The notes: generated by a model from the letters alone, not told the origin. Positions 55,127 to 64,000 are shown, counted from the stretch's first letter. The stretch: DNA of 64,000 nucleotides from Mycolicibacterium rhodesiae NBB3 (GCF_000230895.2 NC_016604.1:124001-188000); one strand, 5' to 3'. Program-made: numbers and translations.

Positions 55127-55538
55127 CTAGTGGAAGCGTCTGTCGATCACCTCGCGTGGCAATTGTTCAGGAGTCGGGCAGATGATCAGTACGCGATTGA
55201 AATCTGGGTCGACGCCATCGACGAAGGTGACCCCGTTGTGGGTGTTCCTATAGGTACTGGGATAGTGCGTACGCAAACGCTGTTCGATCCGATTCAGTTC
55301 AGTTTCGCTACCGGACCGACCAGATGATCTCCTCGACACCCACATCGTCGATGCCGCGTGGCCCGTACGCCTCGTGTGCGCGGATATATATTTGGAAGCC
55401 GCCTGGCGTCAAGAGAAGCGCAGCGTTCGGTTCGTGAAGCGCGACATGGCATTCGAACACGTCGCGGTAGAAGTTCACTGAACGCTCCAAGTCGAACACT
55501 CGCATCAAGCACGACGTGACTTTTGCCGCCTCACGCAT
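55127..55538 (-). pseudogene. VOC-superfamily protein, frameshifted
   Basis: The first frame (55538 down to about 55312) gives VTSCLMRVFDLERSVNFYRD and ALLLTPGGFQIYI, stopping after EEIIWSVR. A second frame continues SETELNRIEQRL, VTFVDGVDPDFNRVLIICP and TPEQLPREVI to 55127. Joined, they match the intact VOC protein at 45.3 kb along its whole length. One frameshift near 55320 separates the halves. It is either a recent pseudogene or a sequence error. Confidence 0.8.
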
Positions 55539-55674
55539 CTGCGTTCCCTTGTCCTGCCTGACGAGAGCCTCACGTTACCTCTGACCATTGGTTGATTGCC
55601 GACACGTTCACTCGGCCATGACCTCGGACCGAACAATCTGGCCCATCCCGCACTCGTGCCCGCGCCGTTCGTAA

Positions 55675-56424
55675 TCAGTCCTCGCGACGGATCAGTGCGC
55701 CGAGGACGTCGCGGTGGTAGCGAGAGATCACGTCGAGTTGGATGCCCTTGGGGCACACCGCAGTACATTCGCCAATCTGAGTGCAGCCGCCGAACCCTTC
55801 GGCGTCGTGCTGGTCGATCATGGCGAGCGCGCGGTTGCGACGCTCAGCCTGACCTTGAGGTAGGTCGCCGAGGTGAGTGATCTTCGCGCCTAGGAACAGC
55901 GCTGCCGAGCCGTTCGGGCACGCCGCAACGCAGGCTCCGCAACCGATGCAGGTCGCCGCGTCGAACGCGGCTTCGGCACGCGTCTTGGGCACCGGCACGG
56001 CCTGCGCGTCGGGGGCAGCGCCCGTTGGCGCGGTGATGTACCCGCCGGCGGCGATGATCCGGTCGAATCCGCTGCGGTCGACGATCAGGTCCTTGATGAC
56101 CGGGAACGGTGCGGCGCGCCAGGGTTCGACGTCGATGACGTCCCCGTCGGCGAAACTGCGCATGTACAGTTCGCAGGTTGTGATCAATTCTTGTGGCCCA
56201 TGCGCAACGCCATTTATGACTAGCCCGCACGCGCCGCAGATGCCTTCGCGGCAGTCGCTGTCGAACGCGACCGGATCCTCGCCTGCGCGGGTGAGGTGTT
56301 CGTTGAGGACATCGAGCACTTCGAGAAACGACATGTCCGGCGAGATGTCCCGCACCCCGTAGCCAACCATCGCGCCCGCCTCACCCGGGGCCTTCTGGCG
56401 CCAGATCCGCAGGGTGAGGTTCAT
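55675..56424 (-). CDS. sdhB: succinate dehydrogenase / fumarate reductase iron-sulfur subunit
   Basis: A 249-residue iron-sulfur subunit. ATG overlaps the stop of the flavoprotein gene (ATGA). The 2Fe-2S ligands are in [18 protein letters not shown] and ELITTC; the other clusters are bound by [16 protein letters not shown] and [15 protein letters not shown]. It carries electrons from the flavoprotein to the membrane anchor. It matches the mycobacterial Sdh1 type rather than the classical sdhCDAB set. Confidence 0.95.
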   Translation of the reverse strand: MNLTLRIWRQKAPGEAGAMVGYGVRDISPDMSFLEVLDVLNEHLTRAGEDPVAFDSDCREGICGACGLVINGVAHGPQELITTCELYMRSFADGDVIDVEPWRAAPFPVIKDLIVDRSGFDRIIAAGGYITAPTGAAPDAQAVPVPKTRAEAAFDAATCIGCGACVAACPNGSAALFLGAKITHLGDLPQGQAERRNRALAMIDQHDAEGFGGCTQIGECTAVCPKGIQLDVISRYHRDVLGALIRRED

Positions 56425-58382
56425 TTGTAGCTCCGCTGTTTCATCTTGACGCTGCGATATTCGAGGTCTTCCCGGTGCAGCACCGGGGGGTGGTCCGTGC
56501 CAGTGAATTCCCAGGCGGCGACGTAGGCGAACCGGTCGTCGTCGCGCAGCGCCTCGCCGTCGGCGGTTTGGCTTTCGACCCGGAAGTGACACCCACACGA
56601 CTCTTCGCGGTGCAGGGCGTCGATGCACATCAGCTCCGCCAGTTCGAAGAAATCCGCTACTCGGCCCGCCCGCTCCAGGGTCTGGTTCAGCTCCGCGTTC
56701 TCACCGGTGACCGCGACGCGGCGCCAGAACTGTGCCTTGAGCTCTCGCACCCGCTCGATGGCGTCGACCAAGCCCGTTTGTGTGCGTTCCATGCCGCAGT
56801 GGTCCCAGAGGATGGTGCCAAGTTCTTTATGGAAGGAGTGGACCGTGCGGTCGCCGCGGATGGACAGCAGGGCCTCGATGCGCCCGCGGACCGTGTCGGC
56901 GGCCTCGCGCGCGGCGGGGTGCGAGGCGTCGATCGGCTCGAACGGCGCCGCTGCCAGATAGTCGGTGAGGGTGGCGGGCAGCACGAAGTAGCCATCGGCG
57001 AGGCCCTGCATCAGCGCGCTGGCGCCCAGCCGGTTGGCACCGTGGTCGGAGTAGTTGGCCTCGCCGATCACGAACAGGCCCGCAATGGTGCTCTGTAAGT
57101 CGTAGTCGACCCATAGCCCGCCCATCGTGTAGTGCACCGCCGGGTAGATTCGCATCGGCCTGCGGAACGGATCCTCTCCCGTGATCTGCCGGTACATCTC
57201 GAAAAGGTTGCCGTAGCGGTCCTCGATCACCGGGCGGCCCAGGCGCGCCAAGGCGTCGGCGAAGTCGAGGTAAACACCGAGGCCGCCGGGACCGACACCG
57301 CGCCCGTCGTCACACACTTTTTTGGCTGCGCGGGAGGCGACATCGCGCGGGACCAGGTTGCCGAACGCCGGGTATCGGCGCTCGAGGTAGTAGTCGCGGT
57401 CGGACTCGGGAATCTCGCTGGGGGGGCGGTCGTCGCCGCTGTTGGCGGGTACCCAGATCCGCCCGTCGTTGCGTAGCGACTCGCTCATCAGCGTCAGCTT
57501 GGACTGGTGGTCGCCGCTGACCGGGATGCAGGTCGGGTGGATCTGGGTGAAGCAGGGGTTGGCAAACAGCGCGCCCCTGCGGTGCGCGCGCCAGGTGGCG
57601 GTGACGTTGCAACCCATCGCGTTGGTGGACAGGAAGTACGCGTTGCCGTAACCGCCGGACGCGAGCACGACGGCGTCGGCGACGTGCGTTTGGATCTCGC
57701 CGGTCGTCATGTCGCGCACGATCACCCCCCGTGCCCTGCCGTCGACGACGACCAGGTCGAGTATTTCGTGACGCGCATGCACGTCCACCGCGCCCATCTT
57801 GACCTGGCGCTCAAGGGCCTGGTAAGCGCCGAGCAGCAACTGCTGGCCGGTCTGACCGCGAGCGTAGAAGGTGCGCGAGACTTGCACGCCGCCGAACGAG
57901 CGAGTGTCCAGCAGACCGCCGTATTCGCGGGCGAATGGCACGCCCTGGGCGACACATTGGTCAATGATCGAACCGCTGACCTGCGCGAGACGGTAGACGT
58001 TGGATTCGCGTGAACGGAAGTCGCCGCCCTTGACGGTGTCGTAGAACAGCCGGTAAATGCTGTCACCGTCGTTGCGGTAGTTCTTCGCCGCGTTGATCCC
58101 GCCCTGCGCGGCGATGCTGTGCGCGCGGCGAGGACTGTCTTGATAACAAAAGCTGGTGACCCGATAGCCCGCCTCGCCGAGCGTCGCGGCGGCCGACGCC
58201 CCGGCCAGGCCCGTGCCGACGATGATCACCGACAGAGCGCGCCGATTCGCCGGACTGACCAACTGGGCGTCGAACTTGCGGGTGTCCCAGCGCTTCTCGA
58301 TCGGGCCCAGCGGCGCCTTGTCATCGACGACCGGATCCCCCACCGTGTAGTAGCCGGTGGACAGGTCGGCCTCGGAGCTCAC
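56421..58382 (-). CDS. sdhA: succinate dehydrogenase / fumarate reductase flavoprotein subunit
   Basis: A 653-residue flavoprotein. GTG 58382 overlaps the stop of the membrane anchor gene; the longer frame upstream is rejected. FAD marks: [22 protein letters not shown] and the His in [17 protein letters not shown] that is normally covalently flavinylated. Active-site region: [15 protein letters not shown] and [15 protein letters not shown]. It oxidises succinate or, in the Sdh1-type enzymes, can also serve under low oxygen. Confidence 0.95.
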   Translation of the reverse strand: MSSEADLSTGYYTVGDPVVDDKAPLGPIEKRWDTRKFDAQLVSPANRRALSVIIVGTGLAGASAAATLGEAGYRVTSFCYQDSPRRAHSIAAQGGINAAKNYRNDGDSIYRLFYDTVKGGDFRSRESNVYRLAQVSGSIIDQCVAQGVPFAREYGGLLDTRSFGGVQVSRTFYARGQTGQQLLLGAYQALERQVKMGAVDVHARHEILDLVVVDGRARGVIVRDMTTGEIQTHVADAVVLASGGYGNAYFLSTNAMGCNVTATWRAHRRGALFANPCFTQIHPTCIPVSGDHQSKLTLMSESLRNDGRIWVPANSGDDRPPSEIPESDRDYYLERRYPAFGNLVPRDVASRAAKKVCDDGRGVGPGGLGVYLDFADALARLGRPVIEDRYGNLFEMYRQITGEDPFRRPMRIYPAVHYTMGGLWVDYDLQSTIAGLFVIGEANYSDHGANRLGASALMQGLADGYFVLPATLTDYLAAAPFEPIDASHPAAREAADTVRGRIEALLSIRGDRTVHSFHKELGTILWDHCGMERTQTGLVDAIERVRELKAQFWRRVAVTGENAELNQTLERAGRVADFFELAELMCIDALHREESCGCHFRVESQTADGEALRDDDRFAYVAAWEFTGTDHPPVLHREDLEYRSVKMKQRSYK

Positions 58383-59116
58383 TGGCCGACCCAGCCGAAC
58401 AGCACCGAGTACGGGACAATCAGGAAGCCGGCCGTGATCACCACCGCGACCACGACCGCGGCCACGTTGAGATGACGACGCCGCCGAACGCTGGTGTTCG
58501 CGCCCAACGTCGCGAACGCACTCCAAACCCCATGCCGCAGATGGAATCCCACCGCGATGAGCGCAACGGTGTAGCTCACGACCACCCACCAGATCTGAAA
58601 TCCGTTCACTAGCCGCACGTACGGGCTCGGCGACGCTCCGCCCGGGTGAATGGTGTCCATGCTCAGGTGCAGCAGGTGATAGACGATGAACGCTGCCACC
58701 GTCACCCCGCCCCAGCGCATCGTGAACGATGCGTAGCTGCGTTGGACACCGCCGCGCGCCCGGGTGCTCTCATAGCGCCAGCCGCCGCACCCCGCGGTTG
58801 CCGAGCGAGCACGTCTCCACAGGATCAGCGCCGCACCTATGTGGATCACCACGCTGACCACTAGCACCACCCGCACGATCCAAAGTGCACCGGCGTGGGG
58901 CAGAAACGGCTCACCGAGCGTGCGGAGATGCTGCGCGTAGTCATCGAACGCTGCCCGCCCGGAGAACGCCTTGAGGTTGCCGTACATATGCACCACCAAG
59001 AACAGCACCATGACCAGGCCCGAGATCGCCATCGCCGCCTTGAGCACCACCGTCGACCGCAACGCGGATCCGCGGCGCTGAGCCGGGGTCAGAGGCTGGA
59101 CCGTCACCTCCGGCAT
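58379..59116 (-). CDS. sdhC: succinate dehydrogenase cytochrome b558-type membrane anchor
   Basis: A 245-residue membrane protein with five hydrophobic segments (about 28-45, 78-100, 130-152, 172-192 and 212-240). The first is [22 protein letters not shown] with a haem-ligand type His. Others contain [12 protein letters not shown] and [15 protein letters not shown]. This is a single-subunit anchor of the B. subtilis/Sdh1 kind with two haems. First gene of sdhCAB. The 271 bases upstream to the hemerythrin gene hold no gene that I can recognise. Confidence 0.93.
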   Translation of the reverse strand: MPEVTVQPLTPAQRRGSALRSTVVLKAAMAISGLVMVLFLVVHMYGNLKAFSGRAAFDDYAQHLRTLGEPFLPHAGALWIVRVVLVVSVVIHIGAALILWRRARSATAGCGGWRYESTRARGGVQRSYASFTMRWGGVTVAAFIVYHLLHLSMDTIHPGGASPSPYVRLVNGFQIWWVVVSYTVALIAVGFHLRHGVWSAFATLGANTSVRRRRHLNVAAVVVAVVITAGFLIVPYSVLFGWVGQ

Positions 59117-59387
59117 GGTAAACGCGAACGCTTGCGCGCGATGCCGAGATGCGGATCAAGGGCATCGCGTCGATCATCAGCGCCACAACATCCCGCCTGG
59201 ACAAATCCTTTGGATAGCGGGTCAGCCAACGCGGTTTCAGTTAGCACCACGAACCCGCCCGAAACCGCGGACTTACCTGTCGCACAGAATGTCTCAAGCC
59301 CCTGCTCGCCCACCGGCTCCAAACCGGCTCGAAAGCGTCGGGCCGAGACCGCCCTGAGCTTGTTCCCACCGTTGCCACGGCTGCGCC

Positions 59388-59861
59388 TCACCGGTCGGCC
59401 TGCTGGCAAACCCATCCGTTCGGGATGCGGCCGGTCTCGATGAACCGGGCCAGTTCCGCGCTCACCTGTGCTGGAAGGTCGGTATCGGCATGCGGATAGA
59501 TGATGGGTTCCTCCTTGGAGTTGTGCTGCTCGAGTTGGCGCAGCAGCCGATGGCAGGTATCCCGCAGCTGTTCGTTGTCGGCTCTGTCAGCGATCAGATC
59601 GGTCAGGGCGTCTGTGGTGCGCCACAGTTCGCCGTGCTCGCGCATCATCACGAAGATCGGCATGACCATGCCGGCTTCGCGGATCGGGGGGAACAGGATG
59701 GCCTCTTCCACGTAGATGTGTCGGCGCAGCGCCTCCAACGCCGTGTGCAACGGTTCGGGCTGCACGCAGCCACAATCGAGTTTGTCGATGAAATCCTCTA
59801 TTGCATTGTCTATTTCGCGATGCTCACGCAGCAGAACGACCGATAGAACCCCGTCGGGCAT
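59388..59861 (-). CDS. hemerythrin HHE cation-binding domain protein
   Basis: A 157-residue four-helix protein. ATG 59861 after GAGGACAACACC. Metal ligands fit the HHE pattern: REHREIDNAIEDF, LRRHIYVEEAILFPP, MMREHGELWRTTD and QHNSKEEPIIYPH. A di-iron site is likely, to bind O2, NO or peroxide. It follows osmC by 46 bases. A broken copy of its first 30 codons is at 53.5 kb. Confidence 0.93.
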   Translation of the reverse strand: MPDGVLSVVLLREHREIDNAIEDFIDKLDCGCVQPEPLHTALEALRRHIYVEEAILFPPIREAGMVMPIFVMMREHGELWRTTDALTDLIADRADNEQLRDTCHRLLRQLEQHNSKEEPIIYPHADTDLPAQVSAELARFIETGRIPNGWVCQQADR

Positions 59862-59907
59862 GGTGTTGTCCTCTTCGTCAGTTCGCAGCACGTGTGCCGA
59901 TTGGTTT

Positions 59908-60348
59908 CTAGTCGAGCTCGGCGTCGACGCTGATCTTGGCCCCGGCGAACAATCGCGACACTGGACACAACGCTGCTGCCTCATCGACTACGGCGGCGAA
60001 GGCGTCGGCATCCAACCCGGCCACCAGTGCCCTGACCTTCAGCCGGGACGTGGTGATCGTCGGGACTCCGTCGACTGCGTCCAGGGTCACGGTGGACTGC
60101 ACATCCAGCCGTTGTGGCGGTGTGTTGTTCTCGCCCAACTTCAATGCCAGCGCCATCGCGAAACACGAGGAATGTGCTGCCGCCGCCAGCTCCTCCGGAC
60201 TGGTCTTGCCGCCCGGCTGCTCAGTTCGGGAGGCCCAGGTCACCTGCAGGCCGTCCAACGCTGCGCTACTGCCTTCTGACAGCGTGCCTTCGCCAGACGC
60301 TAAGGGACCCTCCCAGGTGGTCTGCATGGTGCGATCCGCGATGCTCAT
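59908..60348 (-). CDS. OsmC-family organic hydroperoxide reductase
   Basis: A 146-residue OsmC protein. ATG 60348 follows AAAGGAGTTCG; a GTG 6 bases before is an alternative. Redox cysteines: SSCFAMALALKLGE and AALCPVSRLFAGAKISVDAE. Also GKTSPEELAAAAHSSC. It detoxifies organic peroxides, using thiol or lipoyl reductants. It is the first gene of an osmC-hemerythrin unit, so both defend against reactive species. Confidence 0.94.
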   Translation of the reverse strand: MSIADRTMQTTWEGPLASGEGTLSEGSSAALDGLQVTWASRTEQPGGKTSPEELAAAAHSSCFAMALALKLGENNTPPQRLDVQSTVTLDAVDGVPTITTSRLKVRALVAGLDADAFAAVVDEAAALCPVSRLFAGAKISVDAELD

Positions 60349-60421
60349 ACCCACGAACTCCTTTGCTGCGTGCTCGCCCGGCGCCGATGTGGTCCGTGCG
60401 CTGGAGCGGATGGTTAATTAT

Positions 60422-60438
60422 TACAAACACGGGTTGTA
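60422..60438. promoter_or_regulatory. inverted repeat upstream of osmC
   Basis: TACAA, seven bases, TTGTA, in an AT-rich stretch (TTAATTATTACAAACACGGG) about 75 bases before the osmC start. It is unlike the two motif families described elsewhere. A promoter or operator is plausible because the surroundings are GC-rich. Confidence 0.4.
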
Positions 60439-60479
60439 TAAATACTAGCCCATGGCTTGCCTGCTGACCATGACCAGAA

Positions 60480-61073
60480 TCAGAAGGCCTCCTCGAGCAT
60501 TCCCATGATCGTCAGGTCGACGGCGTCGACGATTCGTTGTTGGGCGGCCAGCTGCGGCAGCATGTTCTTGGCGAAGAACGTTGCGGTGGCGACCTTCCGA
60601 TGTAGAAGGCGCGATCGTGGGGCGTCGCTGCGCCGTCGAGCGCGTTGAGCGCGATCTCGGCCTGCTGCAACAGAAGCCTGCCGATGAGCACATCACTGAC
60701 AGCGAGCAGGAACGGCACCGCCTCCAGACCGGCGAGGTACAGCTCTCGGGCGTTGTGCGCGGAGTCGACTAGATACCCGGTCAGCGCGGCGACCATGGCC
60801 TGCATATCCTCGACCGCCTCGGCCAGCAGTTTGCGGTTGTCGGCGAGTTCGGGGGGGCAGTGTCGCTGTCGAGGAATTTCTGGACCTGGCTGACGACGTG
60901 CCCCAGCGCCACACCGCGATCGCGGGCGATCTTGCGGAAGAAGAAGTCCTGTGACTGAATCGCGGTGGTCCTTCGTAGAGGCTGTCGATCTTGGCGTCGC
61001 GGATGTGTTGCTCGATCGGGTAGTCCTGCAGGAAGCCCGAACCGCCGAGGGTCTGCAGCGATTCGGTCAAATG
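60480..61073 (-). pseudogene. FadE5-like acyl-CoA dehydrogenase, C-terminal remnant
   Basis: Only the last third of a roughly 600-residue dehydrogenase remains. Motifs appear in order but in four frame segments: [20 protein letters not shown] and [48 protein letters not shown] and [19 protein letters not shown]; then VATATFFAKNMLPQLAAQQR up to EEAF and TGA. Each break is a single missing base (for example a run of 7 C where 8 are needed). The 5' part is lost and joined to an Rv1733c-like gene. Confidence 0.8.
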
Positions 61074-61594
61074 CTGGAGACGGTTCAGTCGCCACCGCAC
61101 CAGAGCGACCAGCCCCGCCACCGCGGCGACCACAGTCAGCCAAATCGTGATCCCGGCCCTCACGCCATCGACACCTGCTTGCGAAGCCGGGGCCGGCGCG
61201 CTCACCGGATTCCCGTCGGTGTCCATCCAGATGTCAATAAGGTCAACGGCTTTGACAGGTTGCGGCCAGCTAAACGATCCGGTGTGTTCGGTGGCTTCGG
61301 CGCGCCATCGGGCGCTCACGTTGTTGTAAGTGACGGTGTCCAGGATCGCGGTGCTGTCCTGGCGAGCCGTCGCGGTGACCAGATGCCGCGTCTGTGGCTG
61401 TTCCGCATACCTCAGGCTGTGCGCGTCGTACACCGCGGTGCCGACGGCCCCGCGACCGCAGCGGCGATGATCGAGGCCACGAATGCCAACAGCACCAGCA
61501 GCATCTCTACTCGGTCACTGCGGCGCACAAGCGGATTGCGTTCGAATACGCGGACAACCCACCAGCGCTCGGGCAAGAGGGTGAAGGTCTGCAT
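61074..61594 (-). pseudogene. Rv1733c-like two-helix membrane protein, frameshifted and truncated
   Basis: ATG 61594 after AAGGAGTGTGTC gives [20 protein letters not shown] and a membrane helix, then breaks. The second frame continues [38 protein letters not shown] and a second helix [18 protein letters not shown]. This is the layout of the mycobacterial Rv1733c family, members of which are induced by hypoxia and NO. The break is one missing G in a G run (61448-61451 on the plus strand as C). The C-terminal tail is replaced by FadE sequence. Confidence 0.78.
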
Positions 61595-61621
61595 GACACA
61601 CTCCTTGCGGCCGACGCGCCA

Positions 61622-62218
61622 TCATGCGTTCGTGCCGGTGAGTGCGAAGAACTCCTGACGTGAACGGGGGTCTTCGCGCAGGACACCCAGCAGTGCGGAG
61701 GTGATGGTGGCCGACCCGGCGGCGTGCACGCCGCGCAGGGTCGTGCAGCTGTGCTCGGCCTCGATGACCACGCCAACCCCGCGGTGCGCCAGCTGTTCGG
61801 CCAGCCAATCGGCGATTTGTTTGGTGAGCCGTTCCTGGCGTTGGGGCCGGCAGGCGAAGTGCTCGGCGACGCGGGCCAGCTTGGATAGTCCGATGATGCG
61901 CTCGCCGGGCAGATACCCGATGTGGGCGATCCCGACGAAGGACAACATGTGATGTTCGCACACCGATCGCAGCGGCAGGTTGCGGGAAATGACGAGTTCG
62001 TCGTAGCCCTCGTCGTTGGGGAAGGTGGTCAGATCAAAGGGCGGCGGCGTGAATAGCTCAGCGTAGCCGCGCGCCATCCGCGCGGGTGTGTCGGCAAGAC
62101 TGTCCGAATCCAGTGAAATCCCCAGGGCACGAAGGAATGCGGCGGCGGCGACTTCCGCGGCGGCCGGATCCCGATGTGGTGACTCGTGCACTAGTTGCAA
62201 TGCCGCGCTGGAATGCAT
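61622..62218 (-). CDS. folE: GTP cyclohydrolase I
   Basis: A 198-residue FolE. Zinc and active-site marks: SVCEHHMLSFVGIAHIGYLPG, IIGLSKLARVAEHFACRPQRQERLT, and EAEHSCTTLRGV (second Cys). It makes 7,8-dihydroneopterin triphosphate for folate. ATG after GGAAGGAACCC. Lying next to broken genes and a DoxX-like gene, away from other folate genes, it is probably a second copy. Confidence 0.95.
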   Translation of the reverse strand: MHSSAALQLVHESPHRDPAAAEVAAAAFLRALGISLDSDSLADTPARMARGYAELFTPPPFDLTTFPNDEGYDELVISRNLPLRSVCEHHMLSFVGIAHIGYLPGERIIGLSKLARVAEHFACRPQRQERLTKQIADWLAEQLAHRGVGVVIEAEHSCTTLRGVHAAGSATITSALLGVLREDPRSRQEFFALTGTNA

Positions 62219-62313
62219 GGCGGGTTCCTTCCGGGACCGAGAAGATCCCTCCGTCCACCCGTCACAGGCGTAGTTGTGTCGGGTGAACGGAGGGATGAGC
62301 AGGGTGGGATCGA

Positions 62314-62793
62314 CTACGTGACAGGGGAATCAGTGCCGGACTTGGTCCGCCGGCGCCAGGCCGGGTCGTACACAAAGGCCAACCGGGCGAGGGTGAGCGC
62401 GGCCAGCAGCAGCCCGAAGTCGCGCAGCGCGACGTCGTAGAAGCCGGGGTAGCTCAGCAGGTTGACGATGATGCCGACCAGCCAAGCGGCGACGATGTAG
62501 GCGGCGTATCGCGGCTTGATCGCGACGGCGAGGCCGGCGACGATCTCGATCACCCCAACCACCAGCATCGTCTGGTGTGCGCTGATCGGGCTCAAGTCCA
62601 CGATCCACGGGGCCAGGTAGCCCTCCCAGTTGGTGAGCACGCTGGTGAACTTGTCGAGGCCGAACACGATCGGCAGCACCGCGAATCCGATCCGCAGCAG
62701 CAGAAACGCCGCGTAGGCCGGATCGGAGCGGGCACGCTGCAGCACCTCGGAGGGGGTGTGGGCGGCTGAGGCGGGTAGCGCTGCGGCGGTCAT
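62314..62793 (-). CDS. DoxX-like four-helix membrane protein
   Basis: A 159-residue membrane protein. ATG 62793 after AAAGGAGATTGC; a longer frame is rejected. It has four hydrophobic segments: FLLLRIGFAVLPIVFGLDKF, QTMLVVGVIEIVAGLAVAI, AAYIVAAWLVGIIVNLL and ALRDFGLLLAALTLARLAFV. The last, with Arg-Asp before it, fits DoxX/DUF417-like proteins that link to redox homeostasis. It is divergent from the second SufR-like gene. Confidence 0.85.
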   Translation of the reverse strand: MTAAALPASAAHTPSEVLQRARSDPAYAAFLLLRIGFAVLPIVFGLDKFTSVLTNWEGYLAPWIVDLSPISAHQTMLVVGVIEIVAGLAVAIKPRYAAYIVAAWLVGIIVNLLSYPGFYDVALRDFGLLLAALTLARLAFVYDPAWRRRTKSGTDSPVT

Positions 62794-62857
62794 CGCAATC
62801 TCCTTTTGTAAGACCAATCAGAACTAGTTTTAGAATCTGCCCGTTACGCCTATTTGT

Positions 62858-62869
62858 CAAACTTGTTTG
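62858..62869. promoter_or_regulatory. inverted repeat between DoxX-like and regulator genes
   Basis: CAAAC, two bases, GTTTG, exact arms, 17 bases before the regulator start. A further AACTAGTT palindrome is at 62822-62829 in the same gap. One or both could be the regulator's own site. Neither resembles the AATATAGAGG elements. Confidence 0.45.
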
Positions 62870-62885
62870 GTGTTAGAGTTGGAGC

Positions 62886-63614
62886 ATGTCCCTCAACCGC
62901 ATCGGCGACCTGGCCTCCCTGACCGGCCTGAGCCACCTGGATGACCCGTTGCGGCGGCAGTTGTATGAGTTCGTGACCGAGTGCGACGGGCCGGTTTCGC
63001 GTGAGCAGGCCGCCGCCGCCGCGTCGATCGGACGCACCCTGGCGGCCTACCACCTGGATAAGTTGGCCGCCGCCGGCCTGTTGACGATCAGCTACCAACG
63101 CCCGGCGGGGCGCAGCGGACCCGGGGCTGGGCGTCCGGCGAAGCTCTACACCCGGGCGACGCAGGAAATGAGTGTCAGCGTGCCGCCCCGGGACTACGAA
63201 CTGCTCGCCAAATTGCTCGTCGCATCGGTCGAGCAGGATGCCAGCGGAGCAGTGCGAGCCGCCGTGAACGAGGCCGCCGCCGAAGCCGGCCGGCGCGCGG
63301 GCGGCGGAGCAGGCGGCAACGTCGTTGGGGCGCTGCGCAACTGTGGCTACCTGCCGCGCGCGGGCGATGATGGCCGCATCACCCTGCGGAATTGTCCGTT
63401 TCACCTGGTCGCCCAGGATCACCGAGAGGTGGTGTGTGGACTGAATCTGCGCCTCGTCGAGGGGGTTATCGCGGGTTGCGGTGACCCCCGCGCGCACGCC
63501 GAACTCGAACCGCACCCTGACCGCTGCTGCGTGGTGGTGCACAAGGTGACCCCCCCGCATGCACAACTGTCGCCGCCGCAGACATCGTCGCCGAGTGAAA
63601 CGCGGTCATCGTGA
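62886..63614 (+). CDS. ArsR/SufR-like winged-helix regulator with conserved cysteines
   Basis: A 242-residue regulator. Winged helix: LDDPLRRQLYEFVTECDGPV, EQAAAAASIGRTLAAYHLDKLAAAGLL, GRPAKLYTRA. The C-terminal half has NCPFHLVAQDHREVVC (Cys-X13-Cys, as in the paralog at 46.0 kb), then AGCGDP and a final Cys pair in PDRCCVVV. An iron-sulfur sensor role, as in SufR, is inferred. It is divergent from the DoxX-like gene across two short palindromes. Confidence 0.87.
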   Translation: MSLNRIGDLASLTGLSHLDDPLRRQLYEFVTECDGPVSREQAAAAASIGRTLAAYHLDKLAAAGLLTISYQRPAGRSGPGAGRPAKLYTRATQEMSVSVPPRDYELLAKLLVASVEQDASGAVRAAVNEAAAEAGRRAGGGAGGNVVGALRNCGYLPRAGDDGRITLRNCPFHLVAQDHREVVCGLNLRLVEGVIAGCGDPRAHAELEPHPDRCCVVVHKVTPPHAQLSPPQTSSPSETRSS

Positions 63615-63687
63615 CGTCCTTGATCTGCTCGCCGTTCAACGCGTCTGATCGCATGATCAGCGCGCGGCCCGACAGTGGGCGGCAGCG

Positions 63688-64000
63688 ATGACACGGCTAG
63701 AGCGGCTCTACACCGAGCAACGGCAGAGCCCGTGGCTCGACAACCTCACCCGCCCGTACTTGCGTGATGGCACGCTGGCCGGCTTCGTCGCCGAGGGAAT
63801 CCGGGGGGTGACGGCCAATCCGACGATCTTGGCGAGGGCCATCGAAGGCTCCGATGCCTATGACGCGCAGTTCGCCGTCCTTATCGCGCAGGGCTATTCG
63901 CTCGGGGATGCCTATTGGGAACTGGCCGTGCAGGACGTCACCGATGCGCTGGCGGTGTTGCGTTCGACGTTCGACAACTCGCACGGCAGCGACGGGTTCG
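63688..64000 (+). CDS. tal: transaldolase, N-terminal part
   Basis: The gene runs off the window. From ATG 63688 it gives SPWLDNLTRPYLRDGTLAGF, GIRGVTANPTILARAI and GYSLGDAYWELAVQDV. DNLTR and TANPTI are transaldolase marks of the actinobacterial kind. It would exchange three-carbon units between sugar phosphates in the pentose phosphate pathway, supplying NADPH metabolism. The catalytic Lys lies beyond the end. Confidence 0.9.
   Translation, partial: MTRLERLYTEQRQSPWLDNLTRPYLRDGTLAGFVAEGIRGVTANPTILARAIEGSDAYDAQFAVLIAQGYSLGDAYWELAVQDVTDALAVLRSTFDNSHGSDGF

Noticed and set aside
59117..59387. Gap between sdhC and the hemerythrin gene
   Set aside because: Short open frames on both strands have no family motif and no ribosome site; I see no gene or clear regulatory structure.

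Overview
The window looks like chromosome of a fast-growing or environmental mycobacterium (Mycolicibacterium-like). The DNA is GC-rich. Genes are packed with 4-bp ATGA/GTGA stop-start overlaps. Several families are typical of mycobacteria: many FadE-type acyl-CoA dehydrogenases, a mycofactocin-coupled SDR, an F420/Ddn-type protein, DUF3040 and DUF5994 proteins, an Rv1733c-like membrane protein, a HAMP-type class III adenylate cyclase and an Sdh1-type succinate dehydrogenase. No rRNA, tRNA, insertion sequence or CRISPR array was recognised.

Region 1 (about 1-40 kb) is a dense catabolic island. It holds six FadE-type acyl-CoA dehydrogenases, five enoyl-CoA hydratase/isomerases, MaoC/hotdog hydratases, seven SDRs, a P450, a ferredoxin, an aldehyde dehydrogenase, an acyl-CoA ligase, a thiolase with a DUF35 partner, a fused E1 alpha-beta 2-oxoacid dehydrogenase with a free lipoyl domain, a nitronate-monooxygenase-like flavoprotein, an LLM flavoprotein, a DUF427-thioesterase fusion, NTF2-like proteins and TetR regulators. 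The gene set fits activation of a carboxylic acid to a CoA thioester followed by beta-oxidation-like shortening. The substrate cannot be read from sequence; a cyclic, branched, terpenoid- or steroid-like acid is an inference. The main discovery here is a 25-bp imperfect palindrome that I find nine times, each time just upstream of a transcription unit. The only copy with perfect arms lies beside a TetR gene at 33.7 kb. This suggests one local regulon.

Region 2 (about 40-43.7 kb) is a probable minus-strand operon of DUF5994, DUF3040, a stomatin/SPFH membrane protein, a universal stress protein and a TetR regulator.

Region 3 (about 43.9-64 kb) is a stress and redox island mixed with extra copies of core metabolic genes and decayed genes. 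It has a small alarmone synthetase, a broken group III truncated haemoglobin, VOC proteins, two ArsR/SufR-like regulators with a shared three-cysteine arrangement, DUF488, metE, acnA with an AhpD-like partner, a Ddn-like protein, sdhCAB, hemerythrin, OsmC, folE, a DoxX-like protein and the start of a transaldolase gene. A second AT-rich element containing AATATAGAGG recurs at three or four divergent promoters here. Remnants of hemerythrin, DUF488, 3-methyladenine glycosylase, a VOC protein, a FadE5-like dehydrogenase and an Rv1733c-like protein carry frameshifts. Some frameshifts fall in homopolymers, so assembly error must be excluded before calling them all pseudogenes.
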